Positions 44,822 through 53,198 of a DNA stretch of 64,000 nucleotides are shown piece by piece. How positions within the stretch are numbered: the first letter of the stretch is position 1; every line of letters starts with the position of its first letter. Origin of the DNA: Levilinea saccharolytica (GTDB lineage Bacteria; Chloroflexota; Anaerolineae; Anaerolineales; Anaerolineaceae); the NCBI RefSeq assembly GCF_001306035.1, contig NZ_LGCM01000037.1:1-64000 (forward strand), read 5' to 3'. The notes below the pieces were generated by a model that was not told the DNA's origin, ran no database searches, and worked only from the letters and a program-made list of their open reading frames with translations. The position numbers were made by a program, and so were the translations under genes.

Positions 44822-45498
44822 TATGCCGTCTCGCGCATGACATACCCCACACCGCGCACGGTGTAGATCAGCCGCGACTCCTTATCCCCTTCCAACTTCT
44901 GGCGCAGGTAGCGGATGTACACATCCAAGACGTTGCTTTCGCCGCCAAAGTCGTAGCCCCACACGCGGTCGAAGATCATTTCGCGGGTGAGCACCTGGCG
45001 GGGGTGGCGCATGAACAGCTCCAGCAGATCGTATTCCTTGGCGGTGAGCGAAATGATGCGCCCGTTGCGTTCGGCCTGGCGGGTGGAGGTATCCAGATTG
45101 AGATCCATAAAGTTCAGCACCGGCGTACGGTCTTGCTGGGTGCGGCGCAGCAGCGCGCGAATGCGGGCGGTCAGCTCATCCAACTGGAAAGGTTTAACCA
45201 CGTAGTCATCGGCGCCGGCGTCCAGGCCCTGCACACGGTCGTGAAGGGTGTCTTTGGCGGTCAGCATCAGCACGGGCACATTGCTGAGGGCGCGCAGACG
45301 CTGGCAGACTTCCAGCCCATCCATGCCGGGCAGCATCCAATCCAGGATGACCAGATCGGGCTGCCGGTCTCGCGCCAGGGCCAGGCCGCTCTCGCCGTCT
45401 AAGGCTGCGTCCACCTGGTAGCCCTCATAGGCCAGCGAGCGGCGCAGCAGCTTCACAATGGCTTCATCATCCTCAATGATCAAAACTTTCTCATTCAT
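44821..45498 (-). CDS. OmpR/PhoB-family response regulator
   Basis: The 225-residue product has a receiver domain with phospho-acceptor Asp53 ([15 protein letters not shown]), Thr in MLTAKD and Lys in VKPFQLDEL, and a C-terminal winged helix ([45 protein letters not shown]). It is the transcriptional partner of the downstream kinase. Confidence 0.95.
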   Translation of the reverse strand: MNEKVLIIEDDEAIVKLLRRSLAYEGYQVDAALDGESGLALARDRQPDLVILDWMLPGMDGLEVCQRLRALSNVPVLMLTAKDTLHDRVQGLDAGADDYVVKPFQLDELTARIRALLRRTQQDRTPVLNFMDLNLDTSTRQAERNGRIISLTAKEYDLLELFMRHPRQVLTREMIFDRVWGYDFGGESNVLDVYIRYLRQKLEGDKESRLIYTVRGVGYVMRETA

Positions 45499-45521
45499 AA
45501 TGCCTCCCAGCCGAAAAAACT

Positions 45522-45539
45522 GTTCCAGGTTGTTGGAAC
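45522..45539. promoter_or_regulatory. Inverted repeat upstream of the two-component operon
   Basis: GTTCCA (45522-45527) and TGGAAC (45534-45539) flank six bases, 24-41 bases upstream of the regulator start. It might be an autoregulatory site; no motif match is claimed. Confidence 0.3.
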
Positions 45540-45621
45540 CGAAATATCAAGCTTATCCTTTAATTTTAGCTGGTTTTTGAAAAAAGCAATCCGGATTCGG
45601 GAATTTGATCTCAGTTTGCGC

Positions 45622-45627
45622 TATAAT
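45622..45627 (+). promoter_or_regulatory. -10 element for the RNase D gene, leaderless arrangement
   Basis: TATAAT ends seven bases before ATG 45635, placing the expected transcript start on the start codon. No good -35 is seen. Confidence 0.5.
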
Positions 45628-45634
45628 CACCCGC

Positions 45635-46762
45635 ATGGCATCCTCTTTAATGCAGCCGCCTGTGTGGATAGACCGTTACGCCGCCCTGGAGCGTTTGGCC
45701 GGCCAACTGCTGCGCGAAGCGCAGGTGGCGGTGGATACCGAATCAAACTCCTTGTATGCCTATCAAGAGCAGGTGTGCCTGATTCAGATTTCCACCGCTG
45801 AGAAAGACTATCTGATTGACCCCCTGGCGATTGACAGCCTGGACCCTTTGGCGGGGGTGTTCTCGCGCGCGGAGATTGAAAAGATCTTCCACGCGGCCGA
45901 ATATGACGTCATCTGCCTGAAGCGCGATTTTGGCTTTGAGATTCACCACCTGTTTGACACCATGCATGCCAGCCGGATCTTGGGACGGGAAAACGTGGGG
46001 CTGGCCGGCATCTTAGAGCAGGAATTCCAGATTGAGCTGAACAAGCAGTACCAGCGCGCCAATTGGGGCCGCCGCCCGCTGCCGCCGGAGATGTTGGCCT
46101 ATGCCCGCCTGGACAGCCACTATCTGATTGACCTGCGCGCCCGTTTGGAAGCGGAACTGCGCCAGCGCGGACGCTGGGAGCTGGCCCAGGAGGATTTTTG
46201 CCGCCTGGAGAACACGGAAGTGCCCCCGCAGGAAAACGGCAACGCCGTGTGGCGCATCCCCGGCGCGCACGATCTGAACGCCACCCAACTGGCGGTGCTG
46301 AAATCTCTGGTGCAGTACCGCGATCAGCAGGCGCGGATGGCGAATTTGCCCGTGTTTAAAGTGCTGAGCAACCAGGTGCTGTTTGAAATTGCCCGCAGTT
46401 TGCCGCAGACACGGCCCGCGCTGGAGAACCTGGGCATGCTGAACGGCCGCCTGCTGCAGCGGCACGGTGATGCTTTGCTGCAGGCTGTGCAGCGCGGTTT
46501 GCGTGAACCCCCCCTGACCCGCGCGCACAACCCGCGCCCCAGCGACGCCTATTTGACCCGCCTGGACGCCCTGCGCAGCTGGCGCAAGCAGACTGCGGAA
46601 TCGCTGCAAGTGCCTTCGGATGTGGTGCTGCCGCGCGATGTGCTGGAATGGATTGCCCAGAGCTGCCCGGCCACCCTGGAGGAGCTGCGCGGCCTGATGA
46701 ATACCATCCCCTGGCGTTTTCAGAACTTTGGCAGTGAGATCCTGCGTATCATTCGCCCATAG
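45635..46762 (+). CDS. rnd: Ribonuclease D (3'-5' exoribonuclease)
   Basis: The 375-residue DEDDy nuclease trims RNA 3' ends such as tRNA precursors. Exo motif I is VAVDTESNSLYAY, motif II FHAAEYDVICLKRDF, and motif III YARLDSHYLIDLR. The C-terminal half contains HRDC-type helices (NATQLAVLKSLVQYRDQQA, LTRLDALRSWRKQTA). The start at 45635 is preferred to the TTG at 45605 because the -10 hexamer lies between them. It lies nine bases before the beta-CASP nuclease gene. Confidence 0.93.
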   Translation: MASSLMQPPVWIDRYAALERLAGQLLREAQVAVDTESNSLYAYQEQVCLIQISTAEKDYLIDPLAIDSLDPLAGVFSRAEIEKIFHAAEYDVICLKRDFGFEIHHLFDTMHASRILGRENVGLAGILEQEFQIELNKQYQRANWGRRPLPPEMLAYARLDSHYLIDLRARLEAELRQRGRWELAQEDFCRLENTEVPPQENGNAVWRIPGAHDLNATQLAVLKSLVQYRDQQARMANLPVFKVLSNQVLFEIARSLPQTRPALENLGMLNGRLLQRHGDALLQAVQRGLREPPLTRAHNPRPSDAYLTRLDALRSWRKQTAESLQVPSDVVLPRDVLEWIAQSCPATLEELRGLMNTIPWRFQNFGSEILRIIRP

Positions 46763-46771
46763 GAGGCTGTC

Positions 46772-48169
46772 ATGAAGCTGCACATCTTGGGCGCAGCCCA
46801 TACGGTTACTGGATCGGAATATCTGATTGAAGTGAACGGCCGCCGCCTGCTGTTGGAATGCGGTCTGTTTCAGGGCCGGCGCAGCGATACCTACGAAAAG
46901 AACCTGAATTTTGGCTACAATCCCAAAACTGTGGACGCGATGATCCTTTCGCACGCCCATATTGACCACAGCGGCAATTTGCCCAACCTGGTGAAGAACG
47001 GCTTTAACGCGCCCATTTACGCCACGCCCGCCACGGTGGAACTGGCGGATATCATGCTGCAGGATTCGGCGCATGTGCAGGAGATGGACGTTGCCTTTGT
47101 GAACAAGAAGCGCAGCCAGCGCCGCGAACCCCTGGTGGAGCCGCTGTATACCGTGCAGGACGCCATTGACGTGCGCCCGCTGTTTGTGAAGAAGAATTAC
47201 AACGAGAGCTTCACCCCCATCCCCGGCGTGCGTGCGAAGTTGGTGGACGCCGGCCATATCCTGGGCTCGGCCAGCGTGTGTTTGGACGTGGAGGAAAACG
47301 GGCGCAGCTACCGCTTCTGGTTCTCCGGCGATATTGGCCGCTACCAGCTGCCCCTGCTGAAAGACCCCACCCTGCCTCAGGATGTGGATTACTTATTGAT
47401 GGAAAGCACCTATGGGGATAAGGTGCACGGTGACCCCGAAGTTGCTTTCCGTGAATTTCGGGATGTGGTCAAGCGCACGGTGGCGCGCGGCGGCAAGGTG
47501 ATCGTTCCGGCCTTTGCGGTGGGACGCACCCAGGAACTGGTGTACGCGCTCAACCGTATGATTACCAGCGGCGAGCTGCCTGCCATCCCGGTGTTCGTAG
47601 ACAGCCCCCTGGCGGTGCGGGCTACCGATGTGTTCAAAGAGTTTGCAGACGATTTTGATGAAGAAACCCGCGCCTTTGTGCTCAGCGGCAAGCACCCGGC
47701 CCTGACCTTTAAGACCCTCACCTATATCCAGTCGGTGGATGAATCCAAAGCGCTGAACGAGCGCAGCGACCCGATGGTGATCATCTCGGCTTCGGGCATG
47801 GCGGAAGCCGGCCGGATTCTGCACCATTTGCGCAACAACATCGAAAACCCGCGCAACACCATCGCGATTGTTTCCTGGCAGGCGCCGGATACGCTGGGCC
47901 GCCGCCTGGCGGACCGCGAGCCGCATGTGCGCATTTTTGGCGAAAAATTCACCCGCCGCGCCGAAGTGGCCACCATCGGCGGCCTGTCGGCCCATGCCGA
48001 CCAGGCTCTGCTGATGCGCTATGCCCAGGCCAGCAATGGGCGCCTGAAAAAATTGATCGTCGTGCACGGCGAGCCGCGCTCTTCGGGCGTGCTGATTGAA
48101 AAGCTGCGGCCGGCCCTGCCGGAGACGGAAATCATTTACCCAATTCAGGACGAGATGGTGGATATTTAA
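46772..48169 (+). CDS. Metallo-beta-lactamase/beta-CASP RNase-type protein
   Basis: The 465-residue product has metal-binding motifs LSHAHIDHSGNLP, DAGHILGSASV, and FSGDIGR, the beta-CASP region (VIVPAFAVGRTQELVYAL, VFVDSPLAVRAT, MVIISASGMAEAGRILHHL) and a C-terminal Zn-binding part with SAHADQALL and VHGEP. This matches the YSH1/CPSF73-like bacterial RNA-processing exonuclease group. The pairing with RNase D suggests shared RNA maturation work. AGGAGG precedes the ATG. Confidence 0.92.
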   Translation: MKLHILGAAHTVTGSEYLIEVNGRRLLLECGLFQGRRSDTYEKNLNFGYNPKTVDAMILSHAHIDHSGNLPNLVKNGFNAPIYATPATVELADIMLQDSAHVQEMDVAFVNKKRSQRREPLVEPLYTVQDAIDVRPLFVKKNYNESFTPIPGVRAKLVDAGHILGSASVCLDVEENGRSYRFWFSGDIGRYQLPLLKDPTLPQDVDYLLMESTYGDKVHGDPEVAFREFRDVVKRTVARGGKVIVPAFAVGRTQELVYALNRMITSGELPAIPVFVDSPLAVRATDVFKEFADDFDEETRAFVLSGKHPALTFKTLTYIQSVDESKALNERSDPMVIISASGMAEAGRILHHLRNNIENPRNTIAIVSWQAPDTLGRRLADREPHVRIFGEKFTRRAEVATIGGLSAHADQALLMRYAQASNGRLKKLIVVHGEPRSSGVLIEKLRPALPETEIIYPIQDEMVDI

Positions 48170-48181
48170 GCCGGTCTCAGG

Positions 48182-48187
48182 TATAAT
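48182..48187 (+). promoter_or_regulatory. -10 element of tRNA-Ser
   Basis: TATAAT at 48182-48187, ten bases before the tRNA; no clear -35. Confidence 0.5.
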
Positions 48188-48197
48188 GAACCCGCTT

Positions 48198-48285
48198 GGA
48201 GAGGTGCCGGAGTGGCCGATCGGGGCGGTCTCGAAAACCGTTGTGGCGCTCGTCGTCACCGTGGGTTCGAATCCCACCCTCTCCG
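48198..48285 (+). tRNA. tRNA-Ser (anticodon CGA)
   Basis: The acceptor stem GGAGAGG (48198-48204) pairs with CCTCTCC (48278-48284). The anticodon loop CTCGAAA gives CGA. A long variable arm marks it as class II. CCA is not encoded. Confidence 0.94.
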
Positions 48286-48344
48286 CTGTAAACACGAATA
48301 AGATGGTAAGAGGTCAGCGTCCCTCCAGGGCCGGCCTCGGATAA

Positions 48345-48382
48345 AAGCTGCGCGGACGGCCATCCGCGGCGGCTTTTTTCTT
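48345..48382 (+). terminator. tRNA-Ser terminator
   Basis: AAAGCTGCGCGGA pairs imperfectly with TCCGCGGCGGCTTT, followed by TTT, about 60 bases after the tRNA. Confidence 0.7.
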
Positions 48383-48443
48383 TAACTGGGGTTGGCTGGG
48401 GGGGAACGGGCATTACAGAATTGAAAGCCTGCACAGAAAGCCA

Positions 48444-48472
48444 TTAACAGAGAAACCAATTGCGCGTATAAT
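48444..48472 (+). promoter_or_regulatory. marR promoter
   Basis: TTAACA (48444-48449), 17-base spacer and TATAAT (48467-48472). Confidence 0.75.
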
Positions 48473-48487
48473 CCGGACGATCACTTG

Positions 48488-48501
48488 GTTAACATGTTAA
48501 C
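48488..48501. promoter_or_regulatory. Perfect 14-bp palindrome, candidate MarR operator
   Basis: GTTAACATGTTAAC is a perfect palindrome just downstream of the promoter and 31 bases before the marR start, a standard place for autorepression. Binding by this protein is inferred. Confidence 0.65.
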
Positions 48502-48531
48502 GAATTTTGTGCCGCCCTTCAGAGAGGGAAA

Positions 48532-48999
48532 ATGTACGATATTCGCGATGTCTGGCAGCGGGCGCATCAGATGCTGCGCTCCGCCCGGAAAATTATCAAT
48601 GAAGAGCTGCGCCCGCTGAACCTGAGCAGCGCAGAGGGCAACATCCTGCTGCACTTGTTTACCCAGGGGCAGGGGGAGCTGGGGCAGGAGCAATTGGTGG
48701 AGCAGCTGGATATCAGCAAGCCGGCGGTCTCACGGGCCCTTGACTCGCTGGAGCAAAAAGGCTACGTGCTGCGCCAGGAAGACCCCAGCGACCGGCGCGT
48801 TCACCGTGTGCGGCTGACGGAGCGGGCGCGCACCGTTGGCCCCCAGATTGAGCGGGCCTATAACCAGCTGTATGCGGCTGCCATGCAGGGGATTTCGCAG
48901 GAAGAATTGGCCGCCTTCCTTCACCTTTTCACGCGCATGTCGGAGAACTTCACCCGCGCGCAGAAGAATCAAAACAAAGAAGACCGCGATGCTGCCTGA
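48532..48999 (+). CDS. MarR-family transcriptional regulator
   Basis: The 155-residue winged-helix protein has the MarR pattern LSSAEGNILLHLFTQGQG, QLDISKPAVSRALDSLEQKGYV and RQEDPSDRRVHRVRLTERA. Its 3' end overlaps the next gene by 11 bases, so regulator and membrane enzyme are probably made together. The ligand is unknown. A perfect palindrome lies between its promoter and start codon. Confidence 0.93.
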   Translation: MYDIRDVWQRAHQMLRSARKIINEELRPLNLSSAEGNILLHLFTQGQGELGQEQLVEQLDISKPAVSRALDSLEQKGYVLRQEDPSDRRVHRVRLTERARTVGPQIERAYNQLYAAAMQGISQEELAAFLHLFTRMSENFTRAQKNQNKEDRDAA

Positions 49000-49711
49000 T
49001 TGGATCGGTATGGGATGTTACTTTGGGTTTCTGATTGCCCTGGGGCTGCCGGTGATCTTGCTCAAGGCGTATGTCAAACTGCCTTTTGAGATCACCCGTA
49101 AGCTGTACCACCTTTTGATTACCCTTTCCATTTTTCCCCTGGTGAAATGTTTCACCACCTGGTATATGGCGGTGCTGACGGTGTTCCTGCTGGCGGCCAT
49201 CGCCTACCCGGCCCTGGTGCTGGCGGAGAAAACCGCCTGGTTCCAGCGCATCGCCGTGGAGCGCAAAGGCGGCGAATTCCGCAGCAGTCTGCTGATTGTG
49301 CAAGGGGCAATGGCCGTGCTGCTCTTTGTGTTTTGGGGGCTGCTGGGGGAGTCGTGGAAGTTCATCGCCGTGGTGGCCGTTTTGGCCTGGGGATTGGGCG
49401 ACGCCGCCGCGGCCCTGGTGGGCAAATCCATCGGCCGCCGCCGCATTCAGCATCCGCGCATTCAGGGGACGAAAACCTATGAAGGCACCTTCGCCATGTA
49501 TATCACCGCCGGGCTGACCATTTTCATCACCCTTCTGGTGGAGGTCAACCAACCCTGGCTGGCGAGCCTGACGGTGGCGGCCCTGGTGGCGCCGATCTGC
49601 GCGCTGGTGGAGCTGTTCTCTTCGCGCGGCATGGACACGCTGACCGTGCCCTTGTCGGCGGCCTTTGCCATGCTGCCGCTGATGTCGCTGTTTGCCTACC
49701 TGGGGATCTGA
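48989..49711 (+). CDS. Phytol/dolichol kinase-like membrane protein (CTP-dependent lipid kinase family)
   Basis: The 240-residue product has about seven membrane helices. It shows the family pattern EITRKLYHLLITLSIF near residue 33 and the putative nucleotide-binding stretch WGLGDAAAALVGKSIGRRRI followed by KTYEGTFAMY, as in phytol kinase (VTE5) and dolichol kinase relatives. The lipid substrate is not clear; recycling of prenol or diacylglycerol is plausible. The ATG at 48989 lies inside the end of marR. Confidence 0.8.
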   Translation: MLPDWIGMGCYFGFLIALGLPVILLKAYVKLPFEITRKLYHLLITLSIFPLVKCFTTWYMAVLTVFLLAAIAYPALVLAEKTAWFQRIAVERKGGEFRSSLLIVQGAMAVLLFVFWGLLGESWKFIAVVAVLAWGLGDAAAALVGKSIGRRRIQHPRIQGTKTYEGTFAMYITAGLTIFITLLVEVNQPWLASLTVAALVAPICALVELFSSRGMDTLTVPLSAAFAMLPLMSLFAYLGI

Positions 49712-49716
49712 CACCC

Positions 49717-50361
49717 ATGAACGCACTTTCCAAAGATCAGGCGGCCAGCCGGGAGAAGACGCTGCTGACCGCCCTGCTGTTGAGCGCGCCGGGGCCGCTG
49801 TTTACGGGCTACGCCATGCTGACCAGCCATTCCACCACCCAGCTGGCAGATTTCATCCGGCGGGGGGTGGAACTGGTGGCCCTGTTTCTTTCCTGGTGGG
49901 TCTTTCGCCAGCTGCAGCGCAGCGCCGCCCAGAGCGAGGCCGACCGTGCGCGGCTGGAGCGCACGGCGGGGTTCAGCGTGGCGGGGGCGATGATTTGTTC
50001 TGGGCTGGTGATGCTGGGGGTGGCCGTTTCGCGGCTTTCGATATTTGAGCCGGGGGGCAAAGTGATCTTCGGGCTGGTGATCGCGTTTTTGGGGCTGCTG
50101 GCCAACACCTGGTTCTGGCGGCGGTATACTGTGCTGACGCGCGAGCAGTACAGCGCTGTCATCGCGGCCCAGATGGGCTTATACCGCGCCAAGGCCAGCG
50201 TGGATCTGTGCGTGGTGGCCGCCCTGGCCGCGGTCGCCCTCGCCCCCAGCCACCCCGCCACGCGTTACGTGGACATTTTGGGGTCGGTGATGGTGGCGGG
50301 CTACCTGCTGTGGAGCGGCCTGCGCATGGCGCGCGCGCAGTGGGACCGCCGCGCAGCTTAG
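49717..50361 (+). CDS. Degenerate cation diffusion facilitator-like membrane protein
   Basis: The 214-residue product has six hydrophobic segments arranged as in CDF transporters (STTQLADFIRRGVELVAL for helix 2; YRAKASVDLCVVAALAAVAL for helix 5; YVDILGSVMVAGYLLWSG for helix 6). The usual metal-binding pairs (H/D-x3-D in helices 2 and 5) appear as R-x3-E and L-x3-A, and the C-terminal cytoplasmic domain is absent. It may not move zinc or iron in the normal way. It starts six bases after the lipid-kinase-like gene, likely in the marR transcript. Confidence 0.65.
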   Translation: MNALSKDQAASREKTLLTALLLSAPGPLFTGYAMLTSHSTTQLADFIRRGVELVALFLSWWVFRQLQRSAAQSEADRARLERTAGFSVAGAMICSGLVMLGVAVSRLSIFEPGGKVIFGLVIAFLGLLANTWFWRRYTVLTREQYSAVIAAQMGLYRAKASVDLCVVAALAAVALAPSHPATRYVDILGSVMVAGYLLWSGLRMARAQWDRRAA

Positions 50362-50366
50362 CTTCG

Positions 50367-51320
50367 TCAATCCCCCAATAGATACTTCCGCAGGGCGCTG
50401 ACCTGTGCAGCGCGGAAATCGCGCACCACCTGGAACCTTGGGCCGAACTGGTCAAAGCCGTGAAAGGCGCCGGGAACGACTGTGGTTTCACATGCCACGC
50501 CGCTGTCTTTTAGGCGCTGGGCGTAGGCCAGGTCTTCTTCATAGAACAGGTCTAACGTGCCCACGCCGATCCAGGCGGGCGGCAGGCCAGAGAGGTCTGC
50601 GCGCCGGGCCGCGGCGGCATAGGGGGGCAGGGGGGCTGAACTCACCGGCTGGTGGAGATACAGTTCCCACCCCAGGCGGTTATTTTCTGGCGACCAGAGC
50701 AGGTGCTCGGCGCGGTTGATATCTTCGCGCAGCACCGTGCGGTCATCCAGCATGGGATAGACCAGCAGCTGAGCCGCGGGCTGCACCTCGCCGCGGTCGT
50801 GGGCCAGCTGGGCCAGGGACGCCGCCAACCCCCCGCCGGCGCTTTCGCCGCCCACCACCAGGCGCTGGGGGTTAATTTTCAGCAGATCGGCGCGGCTGTG
50901 CGCCCAGGTGAGGGCGGCGTAGGCGTCTTCCAACGGAGCGGGGAAGGGGTGCGCCGGTGCCAGGCGGTAATCCACCGAGAGGATGACGATGCCCAGCTGC
51001 TGCACCAGATAGCACAGGTGCGGGTCGTTTTGTTCGGGCCGGCCGAGGAAATAGCCGCCGCCGTGCATCCACACCAGGGCGGGGGTGGGCGCGGGCCGCG
51101 CGGCGGGCTGATAGATGCGCAGGCGCAGGGGTGGGGCGCCGCCCTCCGCGCGGGAGGCCCACACATCTTCCACCAGGACGCCCGCGGGCGGCTTGACCCC
51201 GGGCTGCAGGCGTATGAGCCGCTGAAGGAGGGGGATGTTCCAGCGGCGGAAGGGCAGCCGGGGGAGGAATTTGGCCATGGGGCGCAGTTCGGCATGCACG
51301 GTGGAAAGGTCTTTTGCCAC
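50367..51320 (-). CDS. Alpha/beta hydrolase of the hormone-sensitive lipase family
   Basis: The 317-residue esterase has the HSL oxyanion motif HGGGYFLG, the VDYRLAPAHPFPAPLEDAYAAL block, the nucleophile elbow GGESAGGGLA, and the late His in FHGFDQFG with Asp in GTLDLFYEED. It hydrolyses short-chain esters. GTG 51320 is chosen because GGAGGT precedes it and TATAAT lies about 30 bases upstream; the frame is open to 51365. It convergently faces the CDF-like gene. Confidence 0.88.
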   Translation of the reverse strand: MAKDLSTVHAELRPMAKFLPRLPFRRWNIPLLQRLIRLQPGVKPPAGVLVEDVWASRAEGGAPPLRLRIYQPAARPAPTPALVWMHGGGYFLGRPEQNDPHLCYLVQQLGIVILSVDYRLAPAHPFPAPLEDAYAALTWAHSRADLLKINPQRLVVGGESAGGGLAASLAQLAHDRGEVQPAAQLLVYPMLDDRTVLREDINRAEHLLWSPENNRLGWELYLHQPVSSAPLPPYAAAARRADLSGLPPAWIGVGTLDLFYEEDLAYAQRLKDSGVACETTVVPGAFHGFDQFGPRFQVVRDFRAAQVSALRKYLLGD

Positions 51321-51427
51321 GGGGACCTCCAGGGAGGGGGATAGGGGAATTATAACCCTCAACACCCGCTCGGTCGCTGCGGGAATTGCGGTACGTCAAA
51401 TTTGTCATAAAATTATAATAAATCCTA

Positions 51428-51456
51428 TTGAAAATATGACAAACGCGTGCTATACT
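51428..51456 (+). promoter_or_regulatory. Promoter of the XRE-ImmA-PIN operon
   Basis: TTGAAA (51428-51433), 17-base spacer, TATACT (51451-51456), 23 bases before the XRE start. Confidence 0.7.
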
Positions 51457-51479
51457 CAAGTCACTCACGGAGGAGTAGG

Positions 51480-51830
51480 ATGACCCAAATGAATATCGGA
51501 CAAAAGGTCAAAGGACTGCGCGAGAAGGCCGGCCTGAGTCAGGCGCAGATCGCGCAATTCTTGGGGGTGGATCAAAGCATGATTTCAAAATGTGAAAAGG
51601 GTGAACGCCAGTTTCAAGTGGATCATTTGGAGCGGTTGGGCAGCCTGTTTGGCCTTTCTCTGGGTGTTTTGATGAACGCAGAAGATGCAGCGGCGACCTT
51701 GCAGATTGCCTTTCGTGCGGATGGTATGCAAGTTGAAGACCTTCAGGCGATTGCCGATATTCAAAAGATCGCCCTGAACCTGGATGAGATGCGCACCCTT
51801 TTGCGGGAGAGCGTGCATGAAGCCGCATAA
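51480..51830 (+). CDS. XRE-family HTH transcriptional regulator
   Basis: The 116-residue product has a lambda-repressor-like HTH (residues 6-60): IGQKVKGLREKAGLSQAQIAQFLGVDQSMISKCEKG in outline, with SQAQIAQFLG as helix 2 and QSMISKCEKG as the recognition helix. The C-terminal half is helical with no clear domain. GGAGGAGTAGG precedes the ATG. It overlaps the ImmA-type peptidase gene by 14 bases. In such pairs the peptidase usually cleaves the regulator when triggered. Confidence 0.92.
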   Translation: MTQMNIGQKVKGLREKAGLSQAQIAQFLGVDQSMISKCEKGERQFQVDHLERLGSLFGLSLGVLMNAEDAAATLQIAFRADGMQVEDLQAIADIQKIALNLDEMRTLLRESVHEAA

Positions 51831-52587
51831 ACAAAGCGAGCTGAGTTACCAGGCCAATGAACTGCGCAAACGCTTTGGCGAGGATCTGTTCTCGCCGGTC
51901 GAAGTGCTTTCCATCCTGCAGTCGCAGGAGAACCTGACCCTGGTGTTTTACCCATTCTCCGCGCGCATTTCTGGGATGTGCATGCGCACGCACAGCGGCG
52001 AGCAGCTGATCGCCATCAACTCCACCAGCACGCTGGGGCGGCAGCGCTTTACGGCGGCGCATGAGCTGTATCACCTCTTCGTCCAGAAAGAGATTGCCTC
52101 CGTGATCTGCGGCGGTGAAATTGGCGCCGCCAAAGACGAAGAGGAAAAGAACGCAGACTGCTTCGCTTCGTATTTCCTTGCGCCCAATGACGCACTGCAC
52201 AGCTTTATTGAGAAGAATTTGCAGAAGGGCTCGCGCCAGGCCTTGACGGTGGAGGATGTGGTGCGCATTGAGCAGTATTTCCGCATGAGCCGCCAGGCCA
52301 CCCTCTACCGACTGGTGGGAGACGGCTGGCTGACCCTGGATGCTGCCAACACCCTCAAGGGCGGCATTGTCGCCTCGGCGCGCCGATTGGGGTTTAGCGA
52401 TGAGTTATATGTGCCCGCGCCGGAGAACCGTCAGTATTTCACCAGCGGCAGCTACATTGGGCTGGCGCAGCGGCTGTTGGACGCGGATGTCATCTCCAGC
52501 GGCAAATACGAAGGGCTGCTGCTGGAGGCCTACCGGGCTGACATCGTTTTCAACCTGGAAGCCGAAGGCCAGGAGACGTATGACTGA
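51817..52587 (+). CDS. ImmA/IrrE-family metallopeptidase
   Basis: The 256-residue product has the zinc-protease motif HELYH (His82-Glu83-x2-His86, in RFTAAHELYHLFVQ) and a downstream acidic stretch EEEKNADCFASYFLAP supplying the third ligand, as in COG2856 proteins. Residues 145-256 are a helical C-terminal part of unknown role. It overlaps the XRE gene before it and the PIN gene after it by 8 bases. It probably inactivates the XRE regulator by cleavage. Confidence 0.9.
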   Translation: MKPHKQSELSYQANELRKRFGEDLFSPVEVLSILQSQENLTLVFYPFSARISGMCMRTHSGEQLIAINSTSTLGRQRFTAAHELYHLFVQKEIASVICGGEIGAAKDEEEKNADCFASYFLAPNDALHSFIEKNLQKGSRQALTVEDVVRIEQYFRMSRQATLYRLVGDGWLTLDAANTLKGGIVASARRLGFSDELYVPAPENRQYFTSGSYIGLAQRLLDADVISSGKYEGLLLEAYRADIVFNLEAEGQETYD

Positions 52588-53110
52588 GCCGTTGTTCCTG
52601 GATACAGACTGCCTCTCCACCTTTCTGGTGGTCGGCCAGGAGAACCTGGTTCTGCGGCTGTACGCCGGACGCATCGGCATCCCCCAGCAGGTGTACGCTG
52701 AGCTGAGCAAAGTGCATTTCATGAAACACAAAGTGGATGTGCTGCGGCAAACCGGCAAAGTGGTGCTCTATCAAATCAGCGCCGGTACAACCGAGGGGGA
52801 TTTTTATTTTAAACTGACCACCAAACCGGACCCGGGGTATAAGGTCATCGGCAGCGGTGAGGCTGCCGCGATTGTTCTGACCCAACACTACAACGGCATT
52901 TTGGGCAGCAATAACCTGCGCGATATTCTGCCCTATATCCGCAGGTACCATTTGCAGCACCGCACCAGCGCCGATATCATGGCTGAGGCGCTGGAACAGC
53001 ATTTGATCAGCGAAGGGCAGGGCAATGCCATCTGGAAGCAAATGCTCCAGCGCAACCGCAAGCTGCCCACGGATACGTTTTCTGAGTTCCTGGCAAGTCG
53101 GGAATCATAG
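52580..53110 (+). CDS. PIN-like domain protein, putative ribonuclease toxin
   Basis: The 176-residue product starts EPLFLDTDCLSTFLVVGQE, with the first acidic residue of a PIN active site (Asp8), and later has GSGEAAAIVLTQ (the mid-domain Glu) and GSNNLRDI (the distal Asp region usually ILSDD). This fits DUF3368-like PIN proteins. PIN proteins are RNases in toxin-antitoxin systems. Overlaps with the peptidase gene imply that the three are translated as one unit. A normal small antitoxin is absent, so the XRE and peptidase may provide control. Confidence 0.78.
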   Translation: MTEPLFLDTDCLSTFLVVGQENLVLRLYAGRIGIPQQVYAELSKVHFMKHKVDVLRQTGKVVLYQISAGTTEGDFYFKLTTKPDPGYKVIGSGEAAAIVLTQHYNGILGSNNLRDILPYIRRYHLQHRTSADIMAEALEQHLISEGQGNAIWKQMLQRNRKLPTDTFSEFLASRES

Positions 53111-53198
53111 GGGAGGGAGGACTGCTGATTGATGGTCTCATAGAAAAGACCATAAAATCTTATCAGGATGTCTTCACCCAAGACGGTTAAATGCCATT

